The notes beneath the pieces were generated by a model that saw nothing but the letters and a program-made list of their open reading frames with translations, had not been told where the DNA came from and did no database searches. This document shows positions 34,437 to 46,197 of a stretch of DNA of 64,000 nucleotides, one piece after another (the first letter of the stretch is position 1; each line of letters begins with the position of its first letter). The position numbers and the translations under genes are program-made. Source of the DNA: Hysterangium stoloniferum (lineage: Eukaryota; Basidiomycota; Agaricomycetes; Hysterangiales; Hysterangiaceae); the NCBI GenBank assembly GCA_015178975.1, contig WHVD01000011.1, positions 620,001-684,000 on the forward strand, given 5' to 3'.

Positions 34437-36214
34437 TTAGACGATTTGATTGTCCCAAGGTTTTGTTGATTGGACTTTGGCTATGATAAAATGGGGTGGT
34501 GAGTACAAACCGTTGGCAGTATCTTCATAACACATGAATGGACCGCCAGTCTCCACTTGCGACTCCAGGATGATGTAAAAAGACTTTTGATGGTCTTCCT
34601 CACGTGACTTTCGCGTTGGTACTTCTAATAGAGAGCCACAAACTTGGCACAGTGAAACTTGGTGCAAACCAGGTGGCTCATTGGGACAGAACAGCGACCA
34701 TTTGCTATTGACTTGGAAACGCTTCAGACTGTCATAACATGTAACTAAGTAAAAGCAGGAAGGAGACAATAGTCATGACGTACAGAAGATCAAGATCCAA
34801 AAAGCATAGAAAAGATCCCTTGGGTGTGCTTCCTCCTTACCGTAGTTCTTCCTAAGGTCAATGAACTAAACAATATCCACATGCCAGGGCTGGATGTAAA
34901 TAGCAAAGGTACCACGACATTTGTTACCGCCTTGGTTGAGATAGCATGCAGTGGGGTCATATGCATGCAACACGGGGAATGATGCCATTGAAGTAACCAT
35001 AAGTTCCTGCGATGTATGAGACACAGATATAATGGGTGTTAGGACCAATGTTGCTGGCAGTCTTGGAGATGATAGCGCAAGCCTTGAGAGTATCGTAAAT
35101 GCCTCTGAAGGAGCCATCCCACTGAAATGAGGAAACAAAATGAGAGCCATGGGCCCGGCATGCCAGAGTTGAATAATGTCGGAACGGCATGTGTGAGAAC
35201 CGTTGGTTCATTAAGTGGTATGCCCAGGACCAAACATGGCACGATACAGATCGTCCGTACCTCCACGCCAATGATGCCTGCACCTGCGGCCATGCCGCCC
35301 ACACCCATACCTATACTGCCGAACATGTTGGGAATAAATGTTGCTGGTGAGGGTGCTGTGCCTGTTATTGTTGTGCTGTCCTTGATGGTGGTGGTGTTGA
35401 TGCTGTTGTGGGTGATGCGGGTGACATAGGGTATTGCGGCTGGGTAGTTAGGTGGGGTGAGTGCCGGTCATTGATACATGGTCATTTTGCAGTGAGGTGG
35501 GAGGTGGAAATGGGAAGTGCAGTGGGGGGGAAGTAGTCATGGTGTGGGTGTTGCTCATGCTTGTGGGCTTGCTGAGAGTTTTAAGGAGGGACGGGTTGAT
35601 GTACGAGGGAGGAGAGGCTAAGGAGTGGGAGGGCCGCTGCAGAGAGTTGTCAATATCAGCTTATATTCTACCGACCGTGTGCTCATTTTATTGTAGGTGG
35701 CACAGTCGACTGGCTGGTGAGGCCCTCCTCCACAGCAAATTTTGAGGGGATACATGAGCACCGATGTTTCAATGACACGTTCGATACCCTCGCCATGAAT
35801 ACCGACTCGCATGAGTATGTGTTGCGGTCCAAGAACATCCCCAAGTTTTAAAATCAAAGCTGATGCAGCAATGTCAGAATAAGAGAGAGAATAAATGTGG
35901 AACCCTAAGTCACGGTTGCATACAATGGCACAGTTGGATTGCTCGGCATTTGCACACATGTCAGGTTTGGGGCAATCCAGTAACAAAGATAGGAGATGGA
36001 GGATGACATGGACATTACCATAGCAGTATAGGTCCTCAATGTCCTCACTGAATCTGGTGGTAAAGTGGTGGTTTAGTTTCAAGGGTCTGTGACTACCTGC
36101 TGGCAGCTTGCAGACTGCTAGATGTTGGATTAAGTAAGTCGGCACTATGGGAACCTCGGCCTGAATGGTTTGCAGATGTACAAACCTGAATGCTTTATGC
36201 AAGGTGGGTTGCAT
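34437..36214 (-). pseudogene. Unidentified decayed coding region
   Basis: Several minus-strand segments have coding character in changing frames. At 36.2-35.65 kb one reads PDMCANAEQSNCAIVCNRDL and LGPQHILMRVGIHGEG. At 35.15-34.96 kb another reads [20 protein letters not shown] and [12 protein letters not shown]. At 34.75-34.5 kb a third reads PNEPPGLHQVSLCQVCGSLL and ETGGPFMCYEDTANG. The stretch at 35.65-35.2 kb between them is Ser/Thr/Gly-rich low-complexity sequence. I do not recognise the family; one interrupted gene or two are possible. Confidence 0.35.
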
Positions 36215-36549
36215 TATCTGTAAATATTGGAGGGAGGCTCAGTCTCTTGTAGATCAATTGCTTCCAAGAACCGTGTATACAGGGCCTGATATGCCACATC
36301 TTCTGGTTTGACCCCACTAGAATTTTTTATCCACAATGATCCTTATCTATTCACGGTATGTAGCGAATCTGTGGCAGGGGTGATAACTAATAGGTGCTCT
36401 AGTTGCCATGCACTGTTGGAACCCCTCAACGATAATATTTTAATTGGCATAATAAGGGCATATGAAGTACACTCACAGAAGAAAAAAGAACACACTACTC
36501 TCTTGTTTTGGGTTTGGTTCCAGCATACTCTTCACATACACAGATAGTG

Positions 36550-36985
36550 AAGGATGCCATAATGGAAACTGTGGATGGATGTGAAAGGTTGAGGATTTGG
36601 ACATATACATAAAATGGAACTGGGAGATAGAGAGGATGGACGAGAAGTCCAGGAGTCCAATAGAGTGAAGTAGAGCAAGATGAAGCAAGGAAGTGAGTAT
36701 GAAAAGAAGTGAAAGGGTGTGTTGAAATAGCCTGACTGGGACCGGGTTGGACAGGTTGATAGGACACGGGTGTATGGCTGGATGAAGTAGCAAATGGTAT
36801 AGATGAGGGGCAGGAGGAAAAAACAAAAGATTATGTAAGTAAGAGGTCACATGTAAGACAGGGACACGAGGCTTCTAAGGTTGCGGAATGGTAACTCCTA
36901 GATATGGGTGCCTGTGGGGTCAATCTTGCCTGGTGCTTCAAAACTGCATTTGCAGGAATAAACCCATTTACCAAAAATAGAAATT
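36550..36985. repeat. Dispersed repeat, copy 1, with a palindromic-family end
   Basis: Blocks actgtggatggatgtgaa, caggttgataggac, gggcaggaggaaaaaa, aggtcacatgtaagacaggg and gaggcttctaaggttg recur in the same order at 54718-55020; a partial match lies at about 40030-40085. The end at 36901-36985 is one arm of the palindromic family (ggtgcctgtggggtcaatct..gcttcaaa, then the aaatagaaattattataaat block in reverse). Confidence 0.7.
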
Positions 36986-37149
36986 ATTATAAATCTTCAC
37001 AAACAACTTCTATTTGAAAGTATCTTTGCTGTTCCAAAACCTCTGTTTCAAAAACCTCTTTATTGCTGTTTATAAATATGATCCAGGACTGAAATGTTCA
37101 ACTTGCAAGTTCATCTGTGCTATATCCAGTATAACTCTCTTACATGGCA

Positions 37150-37880
37150 TATGCAGCCCAGTCGACAACTCTTCTACCGTGACGATCAAGGTGTACGTCC
37201 AAGGTACCCTGCCTGTGGACGACTTGGTAGGCAAAATAAAGGAGAAACTCGATGAGCTTGTGGGCACTGAAATGTCTTCTGGTGTGCATTCTGAAATAAT
37301 AGCCTTGCCATGTCATTCTCTAATCATATTTTCGCAGCAGTGCGACGTCCCTTAGTACTATGTGACACCAAAGGCAATAAAGTTGAACTCGGGCCATCCC
37401 TTCAGTTCACCATCAGTACTCTGGATTTAGGGGGCATGATCAAATCAGCAAGGGAAGAGGTAGCTAACATGGAAGGTCTGCCGATGCTGCAGCAAGCTGA
37501 TGGGTTTGAGAAAAATACTTGACAAGTGGTAGACATAACAAAGCCATTGATCGGGCCGTGGTCAAGTTACTCCAGAACGTTAAGATCTTCACAGACTTGG
37601 TCGAAAAGATGGCTGAGGTGGGTTCGATTTACACAAGTGGGTACCCTGAATCGAGTGTCTACAGGTCCATCCGTACCCCAAGGCAGCGTGGAGTCTGCTG
37701 AGTTTAGGGTACAAGGCAAGTGAACCCGAATGAGACTGTCAGGCTGTGTCTAAATGTTAAGGGTAGACTATGATCATTCAAATGGATTGAGACGAACAGA
37801 TTAGAAGACTCATTCAGTCGTTGGACGATATCTACATGGCTTTGTGCAAGACGTGGAACCGATGAAGAAGATCAAATGAC
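37150..37880 (+). pseudogene. NLR/STAND-type N-terminal remnant: C2-like plus helical segment
   Basis: The segments read VTIKVYVQGTLPVDDLVGKI and KEKLDELVG, then RRPLVLCDTKGNKVELGPSL then QFTIS, like the second half of a C2 domain. Next come GLPMLQQADGFEKNT, IDRAVVKLLQNVKIFTDLVE and, after removing a GT-AG intron (gtgggt..tacag, about 37618-37665), MAEVHPYPKAAWSLLSLGYK. In basidiomycetes the HPYxKxAW helix is typical of the N-terminal region of NACHT/STAND signalling proteins with C2 starts. A later segment DEQIRRLIQSLDDIYMALC has stops on both sides. The nucleotide-binding domain is absent, so this is a fragment. Confidence 0.5.
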
Positions 37881-38149
37881 AGAGAGACATAATGTGCTTA
37901 CTTTATATGTGATTATACGAAGAGCAAAGGCTTCAGTGGGTTTCCCAGCACCTCCCTTAAATCAGTGTTTTTTACGTTGGTTTTCAGCATCGAGAATCGT
38001 CACCAGCTCCCTTTCGCAAGCTGATGTCATGATAAAACAATACAAAGACAAGTTAGATGACCTGGCAAGTATAGACACTATGTGTATTCTCCCCGTGAAC
38101 GAGACCTCGTTCATGCATGGTGTTGAGAGGGGTGTCTTCACTGTCCGAA

Positions 38150-38745
38150 CCCTCGCCTTCACCGTTCAAAATACTGTCTTCGCCATTTCAAACATCATCT
38201 TCACCATTCAAACCGTTGCCCCTCCACCGTTGACAGGTCCTCAAAATTGTCTTCATCGCCATTCAAAACCATTGATCAAAATCGTCTTCATTGCTGTTTA
38301 AAATCATCTACCTCATTGTTTCACCATTGGCAAACGTTACTGTTGTCACCACTCAAAATACCGATCAAAACGTCTTCGTTGTCATTCAAAACACTGATCA
38401 AAATGGTCTTGATCACCATTGTCAAATCCTCCCCTTCGCTCTGTCACCGTTATTGTCATCGCCATTCAAAATACCGATCAAACGCCTTTGTGACCGTTCA
38501 AAACACGAATCAAAATGGTCTTGATCGCCATTTCAAATCCTCTCCTTCACTGTTTCACTGTTGGCAAACATTATTGTTGTCACCATTCAAAATACCAATC
38601 AAAATGCCTTCATCACCATTCAAAATACCAATCAAACGTCTTCATCACCATTTAAAATAACGATCAAATGTCTTCGTCGCCGTTCAAAATACCGATCAGA
38701 CATCTTCGTCACCGTTAAAAACACTAATCAAAATGGTCTTCTTTG
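38150..38745. repeat. Imperfect satellite (cattcaaaata..gatcaaaa type)
   Basis: More than twenty imperfect units built on gtcttcatcaccattcaaaa and taccaatcaaa, of varying length. The block is related to the satellite at 61.19-61.78 kb, with which it shares cttcatcaccat and cttgatcaccattgtc. Open frames across it are repeat artefacts. Confidence 0.8.
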
Positions 38746-39040
38746 TCATGTCACCATTGGCAATCCCAATGAATGATCTCATCAATGACCTTTCTTTGGA
38801 CGTCGAGGATGACAATGACCGAATGAAGACACCGCCTGCATGGGAAGTTGATGCTGTTGCTATTTGGCTGACTATTGGCATGGAAGAGATGTTGGGCCTC
38901 GTGAATAATGATGTGAAAGAGACCTCAGGTTGGGCTGGCTGGAAGGCAGCATTCAGGATCATGGTAGACAATGCAGAAGTGCAAAGAGAGGCGATCGTCC
39001 TTGCTGCTAAGGTTTCTGGGTTCGCTGTGCTATATGGGTC
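38746..39040 (+). other. Open frame of unknown meaning
   Basis: The frame reads MNDLINDLSLDVEDDNDRMK and AVAIWLTIGMEEMLGLVNN, less repetitive than its flanks and possibly a relic of coding sequence. No family recognised. It runs on into the repeats at 39045. Confidence 0.25.
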
Positions 39041-39044
39041 TGGT

Positions 39045-39136
39045 AGGGTTCATCTAGGGACCAGATCAATTTTACATAGGGTACAGCATCTAGGGACCAG
39101 ATCCCTTTTACATAGGGTAGGGCATCTAGGGACCAG
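39045..39136. repeat. 36-bp tandem repeat
   Basis: About two and a half units of catctagggaccagatc followed by ttttacatagggta. Confidence 0.8.
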
Positions 39137-39298
39137 GATGAACAGCTGTGTGCATGCAACTTTTACTCTAGTACTGAAGCTGCGTGTACACAGCTGTTCA
39201 TCCAGGATGAACAACTGTGTATATGCAACTTTTACTTTAGTGCCCAAGTTACATGTATCCAGCTGTTCATCCAGGATGAACAAATGTGCATATGCAGC
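39137..39298. repeat. Tandem palindromic repeat of about 70 bp
   Basis: About two and a half units, each starting gatgaacagctgtg and ending cagctgttcatcca. Every unit can therefore fold on itself as a GATGAACAGCTG/CAGCTGTTCATC hairpin. Confidence 0.75.
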
Positions 39299-39327
39299 CA
39301 GAATTCCCTTATGGCAAACTTATCAGA

Positions 39328-39500
39328 AGTTTGATGTTTGCAGCTGTAGTATCACATCCAGATATTGCATATTCTGTTAACAAATTATCTCAGTATTCAT
39401 CAAATCCAGTGAGAGTACATTAAAACTTAGCTAAGTGTATTATGCAATACCTATATACAACTCAGGATTTTGAGCTGCTACCAAAGTTGTAGCATCGTAT
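39328..39500 (+). pseudogene. Ty1/copia reverse-transcriptase scrap
   Basis: The frame reads MFAAVVSHPDIAYSVNKLSQ then YSSNPVRVH, a stop, NLAKCIMQYLYTTQDFEL. This is the RT-to-RNase H connection of copia elements (PDIAYAVNxLSQ, then AAKRVLRYLKGT). The sequence is unlike that of the element at 16-21 kb, so it comes from another copia lineage. Confidence 0.7.
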
Positions 39501-40190
39501 TGGTTAATCAGCATTATATCAATGTCAGTGAAGTTCTCAGCTATATCTTTAGAATGGGTAAAAGTGGACAAGGTTATAATTGAAGAGTAGGAACGACTTA
39601 CAATAGGCAAGAAAAAGGCAAAAGGATGGGAGATGGCAATAGCTACTTGACAGGGGCCCAAGGCAAGAGATAGTGAAAGGCCACAGTGCACTGTGGAAAA
39701 GATGGAATGCTGGCACTACAAATGGAAGGGTGACTTTGTAGCTGACTGCGGCAAAGGGAAGAAAAAGTGCAAGAAAAGAGATGATAAGTTGAAATGACAA
39801 TATGGATGAGAATGTGAACGTTGCCATGTGAAGTATGGATTTTGTATTAATAACAATATTCACCAGACTGACCTTATTGCGGGAATGAAGTCAACCTAAG
39901 GGTATGGAAAGGGACATTTATAATTTGGCAATGTGGAAGCACAAGTCACCTAATCAGAGTTGATTCGTGGCCTTTAATAAAAATTCTGGGAATCTTGAGC
40001 TGAAGACGAAAAAAGGACACAGAGAATGGTATAGATGAGAAAAAAAAAATCATTAGTAAGTAAGAGGTCATGTGTAAGACAGGTAATAATTTCGCTTTTT
40101 GGATTAATTGCAAAGATATGTAATAAGTTCCATTTTTGGATTTGCGAGATATGTAGTAATTCCCTTATCTGGGAAATGAGATTATTCCTG
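39501..40190. other. Stretch without a recognisable gene
   Basis: No gene or motif. A partial match to the 36.6/54.7 kb dispersed repeat lies at about 40030-40085 (gtaagtaagaggtcatgtgtaagacagg). Confidence 0.5.
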
Positions 40191-40194
40191 CAAA

Positions 40195-40390
40195 CTCAAC
40201 TTTGAAGCACCGGGCAAGATTGACCCCACAGGGATCCATGGGTACCTGTGCTATGGGTCCCTATGGGGTCAATCATTTCCAGCGCTTCAATATGTAATAA
40301 TTGCCTTTTCTGGGAAATCACATTATTCCCGCAAATCTAACTTTGAAGTGCTGGGAATAATCTCATTTCCCAGATAAGGAATAGCCATTC
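40195..40390. repeat. Palindromic-family element with adjoining half copy
   Basis: The sequence tttgaagcaccgggcaagat through ggggtcaatcatttccagcg and cttcaa is an imperfect inverted repeat of about 95 bp. A second half follows (cgcaaatctaactttgaagt, then cccag). Relatives are listed at 55.2, 55.36, 59.9, 60.3, 60.55 and 61.0-61.2 kb. Confidence 0.75.
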
Positions 40391-41104
40391 ACAGGGTGCG
40401 TTGTACAAAATGTAAGACCTAATATTAAACTCAGTCTCGTATACAGGTATAACGGACTATAGTAGAATACCTAATATTAAACTAGAGTGTATAAGTATTT
40501 GTAAGTGACAGATTGAGGGATAAACCAACTCACCTCAGTCTCGTATACATGTATAATGGACTGAGGTGATACTACTATTGCCTCTAGTTTATATATTTTA
40601 CCACATATGTTACCAGGCACTGTCAAAGTGATACCGGGGGCCCATGCCCGAGGATTAAGGTACGAGAAGTTTTAATGGTGTTTTCCAACACACTTTACAT
40701 CCCTTCATGATTGCAACACAATGCCATATATAGTCACTCCCACTTTGGACCCACACCATGTGTTTGTACTCGGAAGGTAAGATATTCCATACTCACTGTA
40801 CTCTACCTGTCATTGCTAACTCCCATTACACTGTGATTAGATTACAATAGCCCCATCCATTTCATATTCCAACAACTAGGATAATCCCACCACGAGAATC
40901 ATTCCTACTTCTTTTGATGGTGCTTCACCTCGAACTTATGCTTCAGCAAGCTTGGATTAGGTTGGAACCATCTTTCATTGCTTCCTAACACTGTCCCCCG
41001 ATGATGAGCAGGTATGGTTTCTACAGCAGTTTTCTCAATCATCCAGAACCAGAAAATAACTATACACACCATTCGAACTTTCACCTGTTTTATATTGACT
41101 TCTA
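40391..41104. other. Intergenic stretch with a small direct repeat
   Basis: Copies of tcagtctcgtatac..gtataa and cctaatattaaac recur between 40415 and 40590. No gene seen. Confidence 0.5.
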
Positions 41105-44100
41105 CTACCGTAACCTTTGGTCAACATTAGTATCTCTGGCATGTTCCGAAGCCTTAACAAAATTACCTTCAGCAGTCACAGTGCCCTCTGTCTGGCAATC
41201 CTTCTTCTGCTTTTCCAAGTTTCCAGAAGACCGGCTGAAAGGATTTGATTTAAATTTTGGTTGGGACAATCTCATCCCAGCCTTCTGGTTAGAGGTAGAG
41301 GGTGTAGCAACTAGACAGACTGATTTCAACATGATTGTGAGTGATCACTTGATCTTATTATTGCCAGCTTACTTTTAGTTCCAGAATACCAATTGTTGTG
41401 AATTCCATTTGAAAATCCACTGCTCATAAGAGGAGGGCTGCTTTCATCATAAACCAACTCTTCCAAGTCTTGCTCGGCCGATTGCTCCATTGTAAAGTCC
41501 TGTAATGTGGAAACTTGAAGTACATCAACAAGGGTTATTCCTAATGGCACCATGTGATCTTTACTCACTTGCCTCTGATTCGTGTGCATGAGTTCCAACC
41601 AAGTTCACTCTGGTTGGACAGGAATTTATCCGTTGCGAAAGCTAAAAGGTGTAATTGTAAACTTGAAATGAACCTGGTTAAGATGACACTTACAAGAACA
41701 TTCAATTGAGGGCCTATGCTGGGGTCTCAAAACTCGAAGAAGGTGAGTAATGGTAGTACACCTGATGTAAAATATACTCACTCCCCTTCCATCCAAGACT
41801 TTCTTTTTCACCTGTGTTCAAAATTTGTGGTGAAGCACTCCTCATATCCATGTGGAAATGCTCTGGAGAATTTCCATTAAAGTCCATCATTGGGCCATCA
41901 CTATCCAAGACTGCTTCATTTCCTTTCATAGACAGATCACCACCTTCTACCTGAACTCTGTTACCTTCCACCTTATTCTTGTCTTCAAAATCTGTGTCCG
42001 TGGTATCCCGTAGCTTAGACTTGACCTTTGTCATTGATTTTGATTTCCATTTCGGCTTGCTCTTTGACTCCTCCTGTTCTCTACAAGCATCCCAAGTTTT
42101 CTTTGTGCAATTCTTCCTTTTTTTGAAGGGAGCAGATGTCACATTACTGTTTCCAGAATTTATCAGTTCTGTTGAAGCATACCGCTTTTTGCCGCATGGT
42201 TTCATCAGTAGAAACGATGTTTCGCTTTCATTCCCACTTTTTGGACCATCATCTGACCCAGATAACTCATCACTCTCATCTCCAGGATGACATACAGCCT
42301 TGCCAGTCATAATGTCCAGTAGCTCTGCAAATGCTATCGGTAATGTCACCCACTGCAAATCAAATTGATATCTTACCTTTACCCAGATCCTTGTTTACAA
42401 ATACATTGAACATATCTTCCTTTTGTAAAGCGATCTGGTTGAGGAGAATATCTGATGATTCGCCTGCCAACAGGTGAATCACTTTGACAACCTTCTTTTG
42501 TGGTTGTCTGTGAGCTCGTCCACGTATTTGACGAGTCTCCTGTGAACTCCATGGCTGGTTCTCAGCCAGGTCTTTCAGTAGATATGTTGAGGCTTAAAAA
42601 ATACGTGCTTACAAAAAGGATGATCACATAACAAATGGTCAGATTCAGACCAGTTCCTCCAATGCTAGAGATGATAAGAATTCTCAGGTTGTCAGGTTTA
42701 TGGAATTCATCCACAGTTACATCTTGTAGATCAAAGTCATCCTTTCCATCAATAGAAAGGTTCTTCATCCCATACAGTTCCAATACCTGTGGAACCACAT
42801 CATTAGCAGGATATAAATCGAGTCAAATTTTCTTTTCTAACATTACAGAGCAGGCGGGTTACCATTGGGGACTCTGAATAGATAAGTATCCTCCTATTCA
42901 TTTTCTGAGATGGCACCTCCAGTCTTGGGAAAATGGGAATGCCCTTATTGAATTCCACATCAGGAATATTATCGTCAGAGAGATAGTGCTTGCATATTTT
43001 GGCACAGACATCCATCTTTGTTGATTTCACTGGCTCCCAATCTCCTAAAGTCTGAAACTCAGGTAATCAGGCTTCTGTATCTTCCTGCACATAAGAAACT
43101 GCACTTCGGTATTTGTAGTAAAATTTCTAAGGGTAACACATCAGCCAGCACAGATGACAGTTAAATGTAACTGGATGACTCACCTTTGTTTGCAATTTTC
43201 CTGTTTCATTTGCACTCAGGACACTGGTAATGTTTTCTTTAGCCTGAATAATACAGCAAGCACAATCATCGTACCATGTTCTAGCCATCTCTGCACGATC
43301 CTTGAGGATTTCATTCTCACGCTCTGTCAGCATTAGAATTCCAATTATATCTTTGTAAGGAGGTATATCGAGCAGTTTCTTGCCTTCCCAATCCTTGCTA
43401 TCTGGGACACGGCATAGAATATGGTCTGCAAACATCCTGTGCATTTTTCTAACTGCCTTAATCTGTGCCTTCCTCACAGATTCGCCATTATCATCATACT
43501 TCTTGGCTTGGTGAATGGCGGCATTGTCATCTTTTTCCTGGTTGTGGAATTCTTCCATCATAAAACTTTTTAGCCCAATCAGTTGACCTAGAGCAGATAT
43601 ATCCTGAAGAAAAACAGTTAGACTAGACGATATGAGTTGTACGATTGTACTTACTCTCGGTAAAGTCTGCAAAGGAGTGCCTGTTAATGTCATCTTCACC
43701 ACGGCCTGCTTGAAGAGGGCGAAAGCAGAATAATACTTAACACTGATGCTTCACATCTCGTGAGCCTCGTCCAGGCTCACCGTCAGCCAATCCTGACTGA
43801 AAAGTGTCCCATCATATGTAGTCGCACTGCTCTTCTGATTTGGAAGTACCCAGGGGAAGCAAGTTCCCAGGGGAAGCAAGTTCCCAGGGGAAGCAAGTTC
43901 CCAGGGGAAGCAAGTTCCCAGGGGAAGCAAGTTCCCAGGGGAAGCAAGTTCCCAGGGGAAGCAAGTTCCCAGGGGAAGCAAGTTCCCAGGGGAAGCAAGT
44001 TCCCAGGGGAAGCAAGTTCCCAGGGGAAGCAAGTTCCCAGGGGAAGCAAGTTCCCAGGGGAAGCAAGTTCCCAGGGGAAGCAAGTTCCCAGGGGAAGCAA

Positions 44101-46197
44101 GTTCCCAGGGGAAGCAAGTTCCCAGGGGAAGCAAGTTCCCAGGGGAAGCAAGTTCCCAGGGGAAGCAAGTTCCCAGGGGAAGCAAGTTCCCAGGGGAAGC
44201 AAGTTCCCAGGGGAAGCAAGTTCCCAGGGGAAGCAAGTTCCCAGGGGAAGCAAGTTCCCAGGGGAAGCAAGTTCCCAGGGGAAGCAAGTTCCCAGGGGAA
44301 GCAAGTTCCCAGGGGAAGCAAGTTCCCAGGGGAAGCAAGTTCCCAGGGGAAGCAAGTTCCCAAGAGTGCTTCCCCCGCTCAGGTCTAGACTTGTAAAGTT
44401 GCTGATACTCGTTCTGAAGACTGGAATGAATTGTGACCACAATGATATTTTGTGGTTCATGTACCGACTTTAAAATTGGCCCACTAATGCTCCAGAAATC
44501 CGGATTTCCCTTCCTGGGACATTCATACACTAGAATATCCACACTTCTGGGAAGGAACATTGATTTAAGTTCCTTTATCCACTGACCTCTCAGTGTTCCA
44601 GGGGCGACAATCAAATGGGGCAATCCTGGAATTGTGTGATGCCCATTAATATATTTACGATGGGGCTGTCATTGTAATTATAAGCATGGGGGAACATCTT
44701 TGATTAAGAGAGCACTCACCCAATACTGGGGGCAGTTGGCCTCACTGCTGCATTGATATTGACTGATTCAAGAAAGCAATGATTGCAATAGTGAGTGAAG
44801 TCTTTCTGAGGCCCACTTCATCACAGATTAATATCCTGTAGCAGTGGTCAGGGTCAGAGGTGGGAGTAAAAATCTTTCTAGTGATGGAATGAACCCCCGC
44901 TATTTGATGCCAGTGCAGCCTATTTTCCACAAGGTAGTCTGGATTTGGCTTTGTGACAAAAAGCTCTGGCTGATCCCAAGTGTTCTTCCCTATGACATGG
45001 CGAGTAGAGATGAATTGATGAGGAAGGTTGTCCCTGGTGAAGCCGATATTCACTGCAAGAGTGTTGGGATCAAGATTATACTCCTTCTCCATTCCCATAT
45101 CTTCACTTTCTATATCATTCAATGAAAACCTAATTGGCTGTTCATAATTGAGTAAAGGATTCTCGTCATCTTCAGATGTACTGAAATATCGTTCATAAAG
45201 GTGGGATAACTCTTCTAAGTCCTTTTCGGTGGCCATGTTGATGAATAGGGTGCAATTGTTCCGGAATAGCCCTAAATGGGTGTTTCAGAATCTGATACAT
45301 GGTGTGAAAATAGTGTACATATGTCTTTGTGGCCCAGTCCTTTTGGTCTTGGGTTCCCCTGCACCCTTGATGCCAATATTCTCTAATAAGTGCTCAATCT
45401 CACCTAACATCTCTGTGGCCTTTTCCTGATTGCTCTTAGTATCGTAAGTATCTGCAATCTCTTTCCATTTTGCAATGGCACATATGGTCTGAATTATTTT
45501 CCCCTTTGTAACATTATCCTGATCAAGATCTATAGAAAGGTTGGTTAGAGATAAATGAAGAATGAAATGAAGATGATGTATGACCTTTGAATGCCTTGAT
45601 CGCCTCATTTTCTAACTTTCTCATATCACACTGGTCTCTCTTGGCCTTGACTCGGATTCTTAGCCAAGATCGTTGAGCAAAGGTTTGTATAGATCTGTGG
45701 ATTTGACTATGCAGATGATCATTGGAACTGAAGGTGTCCAGTCCAAAAAGTTCGATTGCAATTGTCTCCACTGCTGCTGGGATATATGTGTCTGCGTTAG
45801 GCCATTGATCCATACCTTTGGCAACAAAGATAGTGAGAGGATGAATGCCACATGTGGTGAATGCCCTGATGATTTTGTCATGAAGCTGCCACGTTACCCA
45901 TTTTGTCTTGACGTAATCATTCCAAACTTTTCGACCCATAACTACCGCCTTCTTTTTATTGTCACTAGAAGAGAACTTGGCCTTGTTTTTGTTTGTGTCA
46001 AGGATTTTGTATTGATGGAAGTAGGATTGGATGCTGTCAGACTGCTGTCGGTTTATCCCTTTGGGAAGAAGTTGATCATCATTTGAGAAGAGTCCATGTT
46101 GGATGTTTGAAATGTCTTTCCATTGGGGAAAGTTCCAGGGAGCACCAGGGAAAATAGGATTATAATAGAGGTCAATAAATGCTGTAGCACTAGGCAT
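41105..46197 (-). pseudogene. Large SNF2-family ATPase gene with minisatellite and nonsense codon
   Basis: A minus-strand, multi-exon gene from about 46197 (MPSATAFIDLYYNPIFPGAP). Visible ATPase parts are LICDEVGLRKT (motif I, normally GLGKT) at 44.8 kb, LIVAPGTLRGQWIKELK (motif Ia), LDEAHEM (motif II) at 43.75 kb, LTGTPLQ (motif III) at 43.7 kb, ILIISSIGGTGLNLT (motif V) at 42.65 kb, and ETRQIRGRAHRQPQKKVVKV (motif VI) at 42.5 kb. A charged, Lys/Asp-rich tail runs to about 41105. A TGA at 45285-45287 lies in the frame that continues into MATEKDLEEL. The Walker A Gly-to-Arg change and the minisatellite between motifs Ia and II make activity unlikely. Intact relatives remodel nucleosomes or move DNA-bound proteins. 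Confidence 0.8.
43846..44362. repeat. 17-bp minisatellite, 30 copies, inside the SNF2 gene
   Basis: Thirty copies of cccaggggaagcaagtt with an almost perfect period of 17, the last with changes (cccaagagtgc). As 30 x 17 is 510, a multiple of three, the SNF2 frame stays open through it. Since 17 is not a multiple of three, the translation cycles through all three phases as a 17-residue repeat (ELASPGNLLPLGTCFPW). The reverse strand is open as well. Confidence 0.97.

Noticed and set aside
43760..44473. Plus-strand frame of 237 codons through the 17-bp repeat
   Set aside because: The minisatellite has no stop in any phase, so open frames are expected on both strands. Only the minus-strand SNF2 frame continues into conserved sequence on both sides.
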